A DNA stretch of 24,579 nucleotides from an uncultured Flavobacteriales bacterium (lineage in GTDB: Bacteria > Bacteroidota > Bacteroidia > Flavobacteriales > Crocinitomicaceae). Positions 13,415 through 20,753 of this stretch are shown here, in pieces (position 1 is the first letter of the stretch; each line of letters opens with the position of its first letter). The stretch is from assembly GCA_946478775.1 (NCBI GenBank), contig CAMLDR010000049.1, positions 1 through 24,579 of the forward strand, read 5' to 3'. The translations under genes and the position numbers were made by a program. Under the pieces are notes generated by a model. It made no database searches. It worked only from the letters and a program-made list of their open reading frames with translations, and had not been told where the DNA came from.

Positions 13415-14917
13415 TTATTGTTTGATCAGTTTTTTGCTGATTTGTTCTTGTCGGTCATTTGTAAAAACAAGCTGATAAACTCCCGCATTCAGGTGCTCCA
13501 AAGATAAAACGGTTTGCTTATTTGCCGGATAATCTCCCATGATTCTTCCCATTGCATCTCTTAGCTGAACGCTTTTAATAGCCGGATCTTCAATTGAAAC
13601 AGTTATTTTATCAGAGAATGGGTTCGGATAAACCAGTAGTTCATCGGATTTGAGTGTTGTTAATCCCAAAGACTCGCTCATGTCAATCTCTGCTAAAAGA
13701 AAGTTGGAAGTCATCTCCAGGTAATCTGTTTTCCCACCTATCAGCAGATGGTCCGGGCTTGTCAATACCATGCAGTTCAGTCTTTCAGTACCTTCTGAAA
13801 AGTCGAATTCAAAATCACCGGTCGTATTGAAACTGTTATCGATTGTTCCGTCGGCATTGAATCGGGTAATAATAATGCGATAATCGAACGATGCATCCGG
13901 TAGTTGTCCGCCTATCAGTATTTTCCCTGAGGGTTGAACGACCATATCCATGAAAGGAAGATCATGTATTAAAACACCATTTGTGGCGAAAGTACTGTCG
14001 AGCGTTCCGTCTGCTTTCAGTCTTATAATTACCTTGTCGGATGATTCTCCTGCCAAAACAATTTTTCCGTCAGCTAATTCCTGCGCTTTCGTCAGCAATT
14101 CAAATGCATTTATGTCGGGATCACTGTCAATGGATGCAATTCCATTCTGTCCGAAGGAAGTAATCAGGTCTCCAGATGCATTGGTTTTAATGCAACATAA
14201 TTTAGTACCGGAAGATCCCGTACCATCCAACCCATAGCATAAAATGGAACCGTCTGCCAATGCAATGGCTCCACGATCAAAGAAAAAAAACGTGCTCAGA
14301 TCGCTGATTGCCCGAATGCCGTTTGTTCCGAATGAATTATCAAGTGTTCCTCCCGTGGTAAGTTTGGTGAAATAGGAAATACCGTCTGCATAACTTACCA
14401 AAATCAGCGACTGATCCGTTTGCACGATGACTGAGTTGAATTCACTTTGATCGTAATCGGTTTCTGTGAAAATTCCATTTGTTGCAAAACTGGAGTCAAT
14501 GATTCCGTTCGGATGATAACGGGCTACGAATGCATGAAGAACAGGGGTTCCCGGTGAGACTTCTATCCCGGTTTCGGTTGATCCGGCGACCAGTATTTTT
14601 CCATCTTGCTGTAATTGAATCGTATGGATAGTAACACTAGCCTGGATATCGGTCAGTGTAATTCCATTTGTTCCGAATGTCAGATCGTGTGTACCAATCG
14701 CGTCATGTTTTGTCAGTACCAGGTCAGATCCACCTGGTACGTATTTACGGCCCGCGCTGATGATGCTTCCATCCGGATTCAAAGCAATCTGATCTACAAT
14801 TGCAGTGTTTTCGACATAGGTAAATCCTTCATAGCCGAAAGTTCCGTTCAAAACAATGTTTTGGGCAGAAGCGGATAAAGCCGTTAAAAATGAAAGGGAT
14901 GTAATAATGGTTCTCAT
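13415..14917 (-). CDS. T9SS-sorted delta-60 repeat protein (500 aa)
   Basis: A signal peptide (MRTIITSLSFLTALSASAQ) is followed by about seven copies of the delta-60 repeat (roughly residues 20-415). Each copy has a 'DGKIL-AG' half and an 'R-x-ADGTLD-SFATNG' half, the pattern of a beta-propeller-like fold. Residues from about 430 form a type A sorting domain of the type IX secretion system: it starts YPNPFSDKITVSI, contains AGVYQLVF and ends with a basic KKLIKQ tail. The protein should therefore be exported through the outer membrane and attached to the surface or released. What it binds is unknown. A strong hairpin sits directly before the start codon and a terminator follows the stop. Confidence 0.9.
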   Translation of the reverse strand: MRTIITSLSFLTALSASAQNIVLNGTFGYEGFTYVENTAIVDQIALNPDGSIISAGRKYVPGGSDLVLTKHDAIGTHDLTFGTNGITLTDIQASVTIHTIQLQQDGKILVAGSTETGIEVSPGTPVLHAFVARYHPNGIIDSSFATNGIFTETDYDQSEFNSVIVQTDQSLILVSYADGISYFTKLTTGGTLDNSFGTNGIRAISDLSTFFFFDRGAIALADGSILCYGLDGTGSSGTKLCCIKTNASGDLITSFGQNGIASIDSDPDINAFELLTKAQELADGKIVLAGESSDKVIIRLKADGTLDSTFATNGVLIHDLPFMDMVVQPSGKILIGGQLPDASFDYRIIITRFNADGTIDNSFNTTGDFEFDFSEGTERLNCMVLTSPDHLLIGGKTDYLEMTSNFLLAEIDMSESLGLTTLKSDELLVYPNPFSDKITVSIEDPAIKSVQLRDAMGRIMGDYPANKQTVLSLEHLNAGVYQLVFTNDRQEQISKKLIKQ

Positions 14918-14920
14918 AAA

Positions 14921-14947
14921 TCAGGAATTTGTGTTATAAATTCCTGA
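14921..14947 (-). promoter_or_regulatory. Perfect 10-bp inverted repeat directly upstream of the delta-60 gene start
   Basis: TCAGGAATTT (14921-14930) and AAATTCCTGA (14938-14947) are exact complements around seven bases. The repeat ends three bases before ATG 14917. In RNA it would form a ten-base-pair hairpin next to the initiation site; as DNA it could be an operator. No TAnnTTTG box is visible here. Confidence 0.55.
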
Positions 14948-14980
14948 ACGAGATTTTGGCTTGTTTGGTTGGGAGGGTTG

Positions 14981-15020
14981 TAAAAACAAAGTAGGGGCAT
15001 AAAATTTATGCCCCTACTTT
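14981..15020 (-). terminator. Strong intrinsic terminator of the M16 operon
   Basis: A 33-base near-perfect palindrome (16-base arms at 14988-15003 and 15005-15020, one central base) holds the G/C block GTAGGGGCAT and its complement. On the minus strand it is followed by GTTTTTA. It begins 18 bases after the stop codon of the second M16 gene. On the plus strand no gene ends here, so it mainly serves the minus-strand operon. Confidence 0.85.
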
Positions 15021-15038
15021 CTATCATTTGGTCGAATC

Positions 15039-17117
15039 TTACTCAAACAATGCTTTATCAACTTCTCCGTTGAATTCAATTGTTTTTACAGTTCCTGAAA
15101 GCGTCATTTCACCCATTACCTGCGTGATTTTGTGAGCAAACAAGAATCCGTTTACATCTTTGTAATCGTCGTACATCGTTGTGGCCTCTACTGTTTCTTC
15201 CCCTTGTTTGGAGATAGAAACGGTTTTGAACTTCAGGTTTGTCGCTGCATCGAAGTAATCAAAAGATTCCTTTTCACCATCGTTGGTTGTCAAAACATAA
15301 TAGTCTTTCCCTGCGATAGTCTCAATTCCCTTGATCTCGTATTTCATTCCTGAAGTTTTGTAGGCAGCTTCCGGGAATAACCCTTCGCTTTTTTTCTTAG
15401 CCGCCAGTGCTTCAGCAGTCATTTCTTTTTTCCCGGTCTGCATGTTCATTTCAGAACCTTTGGTTCCGTCGTAGTTTGAACTTTGGAAAACCATTCCCTG
15501 TGCTTCAATTTTCATTGCCTCTTTGTTTGGAGCAAGGAAAGCATCTGTCATAGTGATCACAACCGGAATTTGAGGAGAAGAAAGTTCCGTTTTCTTCACT
15601 ACCGATTTTACCTTTTTCATTTTCTTAGCCAACTCTTTGGCAGAAGCTGTTTTGGTAACGGTATTGATGTATCTGTCGATCAGTTGGTCTGCAGTGATAT
15701 CCGCTTTCTTCATTTCCTTTACCGGATTTCCGAACGGATCTAATTTTTCAATCACACCATCGCTGTCAAATGCTTTCAGTTTCGGAAGAATGTCTTCGTT
15801 ACCTACCACAACGATGTTGAATCCGTTCTTGAAATACTTCTGAGCAACGGTCAATACGTCGTCTTTCGAAATAGCGTCCAAACGCTTCAAATAGGTTTGG
15901 TAGTAATCAGCAGGCAAATTATCGCGGATGATGCTCAATGCGAAACGAGCAACTGTTTGCGGGCGCTCCAGTGAACGTGCAAAACTTCCGGCCATTGCTG
16001 ATTTAGCTAAATTCAATTCTTCATCCGTTACATAACTGTCGCTGATTTTTGTGATCTCGGACAACAATTCGGTAATCGCAGAATCAGTTACTTCGTTTCT
16101 AAAGCTTCCGGATGTTCCGAACCAGCTTCCGTCTCTTGTTACTTCAAAAGAAGTATAAGCACCGTAGGTGTACGCTTTATCCTCCCGCAAATTTTGCATG
16201 ATACGGGCACCGAATGATCCGCCACCCAGGATGCTGTTCATCACGTTCAGGGCGATTTGGTCAGAAGCTCCCGGCTTCATTTCGATAGGGAAAGTGATAG
16301 AGATCACCGATTGTACTGCTCCCGGTTTGTTCACGAAGATTACGCGGTTTCCTTTTGCTTTCAATCCTGTTCCGAAATCTTCTTTGTAAGGCTGACCACC
16401 TTTCCATGCTCCGAAATACTTTTCAGCCAGTTTCATTGCATTTTCTTTGGTAATATCACCTACAATTACTAAGTATGACCCGTTTGGAGTGAAGATTTGT
16501 TTGTAGTTGTTCTTAACGTCATCTAAGGTGATTGCTGCCAAAGAAGCTTCGTCCATCACACCTCCAAGCGGGTGATTCGGGAAATCAACTTTAGATTCAG
16601 CATTGGAAGCCATGGTGTTCGGATCTGATTTCGCAGATAACAAACCGGATTCATTTTGTTTCTTGATGCGATCAAACTCGCTTTGAGGGAATGCCGGATT
16701 GAGTGTTACATCCTGCATGATATCCAAACCTGTTTCCATGTGTTTGGTTAAACAGGAGAAATAAACAGAACTTCCGTCCGCGCTCAAAGACGCACCCATG
16801 TTGTCCACCTCTTTGTCCAATACGTCTTTCGAGCGTTTGGTTGTTCCGGAAGTAAGCAATTGCCCCATCATATTGTTTGTTCCTGCTTTAGAACCTTCAA
16901 TCATCGGTGAAGCTCCCATTGTAAGCGAAAAAGAAACGCGTGGCAATTTATGGTTCTCAGAAAGGATCACGGTGATGCCGTTGCTCAATTTGAAAACCTC
17001 CGAGTTTTTAATATTAATAGTTGGTGCCGCAGCTGCAGCTGGTCTTACAGAACGATCAACTTGTCCGTAAACCCCTGTAAATGCCGTTAAAGCAACCAGT
17101 GTAATTAACTTTTTCAT
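15039..17117 (-). CDS. Secreted M16-family protein lacking the zinc site, with C-terminal LolA-like domain (692 aa)
   Basis: A signal peptide (MKKLITLVALTAFTGVYG) is followed by two M16 peptidase lobes (about 35-460). At the HxxEH position the sequence reads NNMMGQ, so the zinc ligands and catalytic Glu are missing. The second lobe keeps the substrate-binding R/Y block (LREDKAYTYGAY). After a charged hinge (about 470-510, KKMKKVKSVVKK) comes a C-terminal domain of about 180 residues with KYEIKGIETIAGKDYYVL and YFDAATNLKFKTV, the pattern of LolA-like or DUF4412-like domains often found at this place in Bacteroidota M16 proteins. The gene is 12 bases after the catalytic M16 gene, so the two products probably form a heterodimer in the periplasm. 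A shared substrate is not known. Confidence 0.88.
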   Translation of the reverse strand: MKKLITLVALTAFTGVYGQVDRSVRPAAAAAPTINIKNSEVFKLSNGITVILSENHKLPRVSFSLTMGASPMIEGSKAGTNNMMGQLLTSGTTKRSKDVLDKEVDNMGASLSADGSSVYFSCLTKHMETGLDIMQDVTLNPAFPQSEFDRIKKQNESGLLSAKSDPNTMASNAESKVDFPNHPLGGVMDEASLAAITLDDVKNNYKQIFTPNGSYLVIVGDITKENAMKLAEKYFGAWKGGQPYKEDFGTGLKAKGNRVIFVNKPGAVQSVISITFPIEMKPGASDQIALNVMNSILGGGSFGARIMQNLREDKAYTYGAYTSFEVTRDGSWFGTSGSFRNEVTDSAITELLSEITKISDSYVTDEELNLAKSAMAGSFARSLERPQTVARFALSIIRDNLPADYYQTYLKRLDAISKDDVLTVAQKYFKNGFNIVVVGNEDILPKLKAFDSDGVIEKLDPFGNPVKEMKKADITADQLIDRYINTVTKTASAKELAKKMKKVKSVVKKTELSSPQIPVVITMTDAFLAPNKEAMKIEAQGMVFQSSNYDGTKGSEMNMQTGKKEMTAEALAAKKKSEGLFPEAAYKTSGMKYEIKGIETIAGKDYYVLTTNDGEKESFDYFDAATNLKFKTVSISKQGEETVEATTMYDDYKDVNGFLFAHKITQVMGEMTLSGTVKTIEFNGEVDKALFE

Positions 17118-17129
17118 GACCTTGTTCTG

Positions 17130-18596
17130 TTAGTTTGCTTTTGGTAAATAATATAAAATGATCCGGTTATCCTGAGTCAGATATTTTTTAGCAACACGCT
17201 GAATATCTTCACGAGTGATGCTCATGTAGATTTCCATTTGCTTATTGATCAATTCCGTATTTCCGAAGTACATTTTGTTTTGAGCTAAATTCTCAGCAAT
17301 TCCTGCAACTGTGGAGTTGGAACTTACGATTTGGTTCTCAAATTGATTGCGGACAGCCTGGAATTCTTCTTCAGAAATTAAGTTGTCCTGAATTGATTTG
17401 ATTTGTTCATCCAATGATTTTTCCAAATCTTCCACTTTCGTTCCGTTAGCAGCAATCGCAGCAACGATACCCAATCCCGGGTCTTCCATGTTGAATGCGA
17501 AAGAGAAAGCAGCAACTGCCTGTTGTTTTTTCTCCACGATTTCTTTATTCATACGGGAAGAATTACTTCCTGATAAAACAGCATTTAAAAATTCGATAGC
17601 AACAAAATCCTTATCAGTTTCTTTCGGGAATTTGTAACCCATAAATACTGCGGGCAATTGAATGTTATCGTAAACCGTTTCTCTCTGAACACCGGAGATC
17701 GGTTCAAATGCCGGATTTGGTCTCGGAACATCGCAAGGCATTGCAGCATATTTCTTCAACAATTCTTTTGCTTTCGGATCCGTAGGATTGGTAAAGTTTT
17801 TCGCATCGAAAGCTAATTTCTCAACCCCGTACTTTGTTTTGAATTCGCCCTCACTCAGGTTTTCAAAATCACGGAACAAATTGATCGCTTGTCCTTTTGG
17901 AACGGAAGCAAAGTACTTGTCTATCCATTTTTTTGTTTGTTCGATATTGATATCTCCTGCAATGGAAAGAACGGCATTCGAAGGAACATAGAATGTGTGG
18001 TAGAAATTAACGTAGTCAACTTCCTGTGCAGCATTCAAATCTTCCATACTTCCAATCGGTACCCAACGGTAAGGATGGTTTTTGTATGCCATTTTGAACA
18101 AGTTTTCCATGAAGGTGGCATACGGCTGATTGTCAACACGCTGTCTTTTTTCTTCTTTGACAACTTCACGCTGTGTATCAACACCTGTTTGATCTACTCT
18201 AGCATGGAGCAAACGCTCGCTTTCCAGCCACAATCCCAGTTCCAGTTGGTTGGAAGGAAGGATTTCATAATAATACGTTCTGTCCTGGCTGGTATTTGCA
18301 TTCAAGGCCCCCCCGTTCTTTTCCACTAATTCGGAGTATTCTCCTCTTTTAATGTTTGTGGAACCTTCAAATAACAGGTGTTCAAAAAAGTGAGCAAATC
18401 CTGTTCTTGAAGGATTTTCGTTTTTGGAACCTACGTGGTACATTACTGAAACCGCTACAATCGGAGTAGCATGCTCCTCGTGTAAAATAACATGCATTCC
18501 GTTTGCCAGATCATATTCGACGTACTTTACTTTCTCCTGCGAGAAGCTGTAGATCGAAGACGAAAGCAACAATGCTGTAAAAAGACTTTTTTTCAT
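17130..18596 (-). CDS. Secreted M16-family zinc peptidase, catalytic subunit (488 aa)
   Basis: A signal peptide (to about residue 19, ending SFSQ) precedes an M16 domain with the inverted zinc motif HFFEH (His69, Glu72, His73) and a distal Glu at about 149 in VVKEEKRQR. The second lobe lacks the R/Y motif: the aligned place reads IVEKKQQAVAAF, without Arg and Tyr. Its neighbour has exactly the opposite pattern, so the active enzyme is probably the pair. I chose ATG 18596 (MKKSLFTALLLSSS); the longer frame back to 18653 crosses the likely promoter and would spoil the signal peptide. Relatives degrade or process peptides in the periplasm. Confidence 0.9.
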   Translation of the reverse strand: MKKSLFTALLLSSSIYSFSQEKVKYVEYDLANGMHVILHEEHATPIVAVSVMYHVGSKNENPSRTGFAHFFEHLLFEGSTNIKRGEYSELVEKNGGALNANTSQDRTYYYEILPSNQLELGLWLESERLLHARVDQTGVDTQREVVKEEKRQRVDNQPYATFMENLFKMAYKNHPYRWVPIGSMEDLNAAQEVDYVNFYHTFYVPSNAVLSIAGDINIEQTKKWIDKYFASVPKGQAINLFRDFENLSEGEFKTKYGVEKLAFDAKNFTNPTDPKAKELLKKYAAMPCDVPRPNPAFEPISGVQRETVYDNIQLPAVFMGYKFPKETDKDFVAIEFLNAVLSGSNSSRMNKEIVEKKQQAVAAFSFAFNMEDPGLGIVAAIAANGTKVEDLEKSLDEQIKSIQDNLISEEEFQAVRNQFENQIVSSNSTVAGIAENLAQNKMYFGNTELINKQMEIYMSITREDIQRVAKKYLTQDNRIILYYLPKAN

Positions 18597-18620
18597 GTTG
18601 AATTTTTCGACTTGTTTGCA

Positions 18621-18649
18621 CGAAAATAACAACAAAAATTGCTTTACAA
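18621..18649 (-). promoter_or_regulatory. Promoter of the M16 operon (TTG, 18 bases, TATTTTCG)
   Basis: TATTTTCG (18628-18621) is one base from TAnnTTTG and stands 24 bases before ATG 18596. A TTG at 18649-18647 is 18 bases further upstream, near the normal -33 distance. It supports the short start of the gene. Confidence 0.4.
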
Positions 18650-18690
18650 CCAATTCGGTGAATTTCGGATATAAAACCGGACGAACGGCT

Positions 18691-18813
18691 TTAGCTAATT
18701 ACGAATTACGAATTTGCAATTGCTGATTGAAAGTTAAGCCCTTTAAAATGTTCAATGATTAGCTAATCGAGTTGCGGAATAAGGCACTTTGAAGATGCTT
18801 AAATTCGTAATTA
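18691..18813. repeat. A/T-rich inverted repeats and palindromes between divergent genes
   Basis: TAATTACGAATT (18696-18707) returns in inverted form at 18802-18813, and ATTACGA is repeated in tandem at the left side. Two palindromes, TTAGCTAA (18691-18698) and GATTAGCTAATC (18757-18768), lie between. The stretch separates the M16 operon from the repeat-protein gene. It may be a decayed dispersed repeat or hold operators; there is no open reading frame in it that I believe. Confidence 0.45.
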
Positions 18814-18850
18814 GGGATTTGTAATTGGGAATTAATAGCACGGTTTTTGC

Positions 18851-18858
18851 TATCTTCG
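18851..18858 (+). promoter_or_regulatory. -7 promoter element (TATCTTCG) of the 36-residue-repeat protein gene
   Basis: One mismatch to TAnnTTTG, with five bases before ATG 18864. The same narrow geometry is found at four other genes in the window. A TTG at 18825-18827 is 23 bases upstream. Confidence 0.4.
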
Positions 18859-18863
18859 GGACT

Positions 18864-19946
18864 ATGAAATTAATGACAATTTGCTTTTTGATGTTTACAT
18901 CGGGTCTTTTTGCTCAGAAACAGACCGTTTTCGCCTACATGGACTACAATAATTTTTTCCATTCGTTTAAAGACGGTTATTTCAACCAGATTGACCACCA
19001 GGCGGTAACCGGGATTGCTTATGGCGACGAAGTAATAGCTTATTATAACAATCAGCGCGATTTTAAGATTTTTGACGGAACTTTTTCCCGTGTCATGACC
19101 AATCAGCCGGCAACTTTCAAGATTTCGGACCACATGGCGGCCTGGAATATCGGTCAGTTGCTTTATTACTATGAAAATGGGAAACCTCACAATCTGACAT
19201 CTTTTGGCGCCGATTATTGGGTAACCGATTCATTGATCACTTTCCAGGATACGCGTTACAATGCCTTGAATGTAGTTTATAATGGGAAAATTTCCACCTT
19301 GGTGCAAAGTACAACAGAACTTCCTGCTCCGGTTGTGCAGGGAGATAATTTGGTGGTATTTAAGGATAACGGAGACATCTTCAAGGTTTTTTACCGAGGC
19401 CAGATTTATGATATCGGAACCTACAACGGGACCGACTTTGAGTTTTTTGCCGGAACAGATATTTTGGGTTTCAATGATCCGCAGACACGTACTTTTGCCG
19501 TTTTTCAGGATGGTGAGTTTTTTGACGTGGAAGAATTCCGGGTGCCTAAAGTAAAGGCTGGAAGAGGATTTCTTGCCTATGAAGATTTGCAGGGGAACCT
19601 GAAGTATTACGGAAAGGGCAAGTATGAAACTTTAAGCTCTTTCGCTCAGTTTTGGGATGCAAAAGACGATTTGGTTGTTTGGGGAGATGCCAATACCACT
19701 TATCAGTACTTCAAAGGAGAAAAGAAAAACGTGGCGAACTTTGTAATCAAAGAATGGCAGATGAAAAATGATGTCATTGCTTTCAGAACCCTGATGGGAG
19801 GTGTTGGTGCTTCAATAGGCGGGGTTTACAAAGAAGTCACTTCGATCAATGAGACTGATTTCATCATCAATGGTCACGGGGTGATGGTACAATTGAAGAA
19901 CCGGGCTGTGATCGTTCTGTATAACGGACAGATCTACAGAGATTAA
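18864..19946 (+). CDS. Secreted protein of ten about 35-residue repeats, unknown function (360 aa)
   Basis: A signal peptide (MKLMTICFLMFTSGLFAQ) is followed by a chain of ten related units that fills the rest of the protein. Units begin near residues 22, 57, 91, 124, 163, 200, 237, 270, 304 and 340. Each has a hydrophobic-aromatic strand (such as VIAYYN, LVVFKD, LAYED), an aromatic strand, and then an invariant Gly in an 'NG/DG/KG' turn at residues 38, 72, 106, 141, 179, 217, 252, 285, 320 and 355. Spacing of 33-38 residues suggests a beta-propeller or similar. I know no named family for it. No T9SS tail or lipobox is visible, so it may be periplasmic. ATG 18864 fits both signal peptide and promoter; an upstream start would cross the -7 box. 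Confidence 0.8.
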   Translation: MKLMTICFLMFTSGLFAQKQTVFAYMDYNNFFHSFKDGYFNQIDHQAVTGIAYGDEVIAYYNNQRDFKIFDGTFSRVMTNQPATFKISDHMAAWNIGQLLYYYENGKPHNLTSFGADYWVTDSLITFQDTRYNALNVVYNGKISTLVQSTTELPAPVVQGDNLVVFKDNGDIFKVFYRGQIYDIGTYNGTDFEFFAGTDILGFNDPQTRTFAVFQDGEFFDVEEFRVPKVKAGRGFLAYEDLQGNLKYYGKGKYETLSSFAQFWDAKDDLVVWGDANTTYQYFKGEKKNVANFVIKEWQMKNDVIAFRTLMGGVGASIGGVYKEVTSINETDFIINGHGVMVQLKNRAVIVLYNGQIYRD

Positions 19947-19948
19947 AG

Positions 19949-20026
19949 GTCACTTCGACTGCGCTCAGTGTCCTTTAGATTGTTTGTCTATTTCCTGAAA
20001 AGGTGACTGAGCGTAGTCGAAGTCAA
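19949..20026. repeat. 26-26-26 inverted repeat, copy 2, after the repeat-protein gene
   Basis: Left arm 19949-19974 and right arm 20001-20026 pair at 21 of the inner 25 positions around a 26-base loop. The arms are clearly the same family as copy 1 (CTTCGACT and GACTGAGCG), but the loop sequence is unrelated. It starts two bases after the TAA of the upstream gene and may act as its terminator or 3' stabiliser; there is no clear T run on the plus strand. Confidence 0.8.
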
Positions 20027-20056
20027 CTTTCAGAATTTTAACGTAATTCACTTTTA

Positions 20057-20094
20057 AATTTTGCATTTTACATTTTGAATTAGTAGTATCTTTG
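20057..20094 (+). promoter_or_regulatory. Promoter module with TTTTG units and -7 box TATCTTTG (copy 2)
   Basis: The -7 box is at 20087-20094, 52 bases before the DUF4494 ATG. TTTTG units stand at 20059-20063 and 20073-20077, at the same distances from the box as in copy 1 (3920-3957), with 32 of 38 identical positions. The changes are mainly C to A within the repeat units. Confidence 0.6.
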
Positions 20095-20146
20095 TGCCTG
20101 CGCTGAAGCTTCTGCCCAAGCGTTGTTCTCTAAAAAATTTGATATA

Positions 20147-20749
20147 ATGAATAGTTGGTTTACCGTAAAGGTTAAATATACAAAGCAGTTGGAAGATGGT
20201 ACTTTCAAACGCGTTTCTGAGCCGTATTTAGTTGCTGCAATGACTTTCACAGATGCGGAAGCTCGTATATATGAAGAATTGGGCAGCCTGATCCGTGGGG
20301 AATTTATGGTGACCGGAATCACACGAACGGATTTTCACGACATTTTCCATTATGAGGATGCGGATGTTTGGTACAAATGCAAAATTACCTACGAAGCCGG
20401 AGGTGACGGTGGAGAAGAAGGTGCTAAAGCAAAAAAGGTTTCTCAAAACTTTATTGTAACAGCTCATTCCGTGAAAGATGCATACGAGCGTTTGAAGGAA
20501 AGTTTAGGTGGAATGATGATTGATTACATGATCCCGGCCATTACCATTTCTCCGATCGTAGATGTTTTTCCTTTTGGAGATGAGTCAGAAGAACGTGTAG
20601 CTGTTGATTTCGAAAAGCAGGTTAAAGCAGAAGTTGCTGAACACGCCATGGGAACTAAAACGGTATTTTCAGCTCCGGGATCAGATGTCGATGAATTGGC
20701 AGATGACGAAGATTCTGTGATTGACGATCAATTCGGAGAAGAAGAATAA
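20147..20749 (+). CDS. DUF4494 domain protein (200 aa)
   Basis: A cytosolic protein that opens MNSWFTVKVKYTKQLEDG and has EPYLVAAMTFTDAEARIYEEL, the pattern of the DUF4494 family of Bacteroidota. The first 140 residues seem to form two similar halves, each with a strand (WFTVKVKY; WYKCKITY) followed by a 'A-R/Y-E-L/R' helix (DAEARIYEEL; DAYERLKESL), so an internal duplication is likely. The last 50 residues are acidic and probably disordered. Function unknown. It leads an operon: pdxH starts four bases after its stop. ATG 20147 is chosen because the upstream alternative at 20123 is a TTG. Confidence 0.85.
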   Translation: MNSWFTVKVKYTKQLEDGTFKRVSEPYLVAAMTFTDAEARIYEELGSLIRGEFMVTGITRTDFHDIFHYEDADVWYKCKITYEAGGDGGEEGAKAKKVSQNFIVTAHSVKDAYERLKESLGGMMIDYMIPAITISPIVDVFPFGDESEERVAVDFEKQVKAEVAEHAMGTKTVFSAPGSDVDELADDEDSVIDDQFGEEE

Positions 20750-20753
20750 AAAA

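Noticed and set aside
16168..16472. Plus-strand frames inside the second M16 gene
   Set aside because: These are antisense shadows; the minus-strand gene is long, has a signal peptide and matches M16 throughout.
18597..18653. N-terminal extension of the catalytic M16 protein
   Set aside because: The extension crosses the likely promoter and places a second hydrophobic stretch before a normal signal peptide that starts at ATG 18596.
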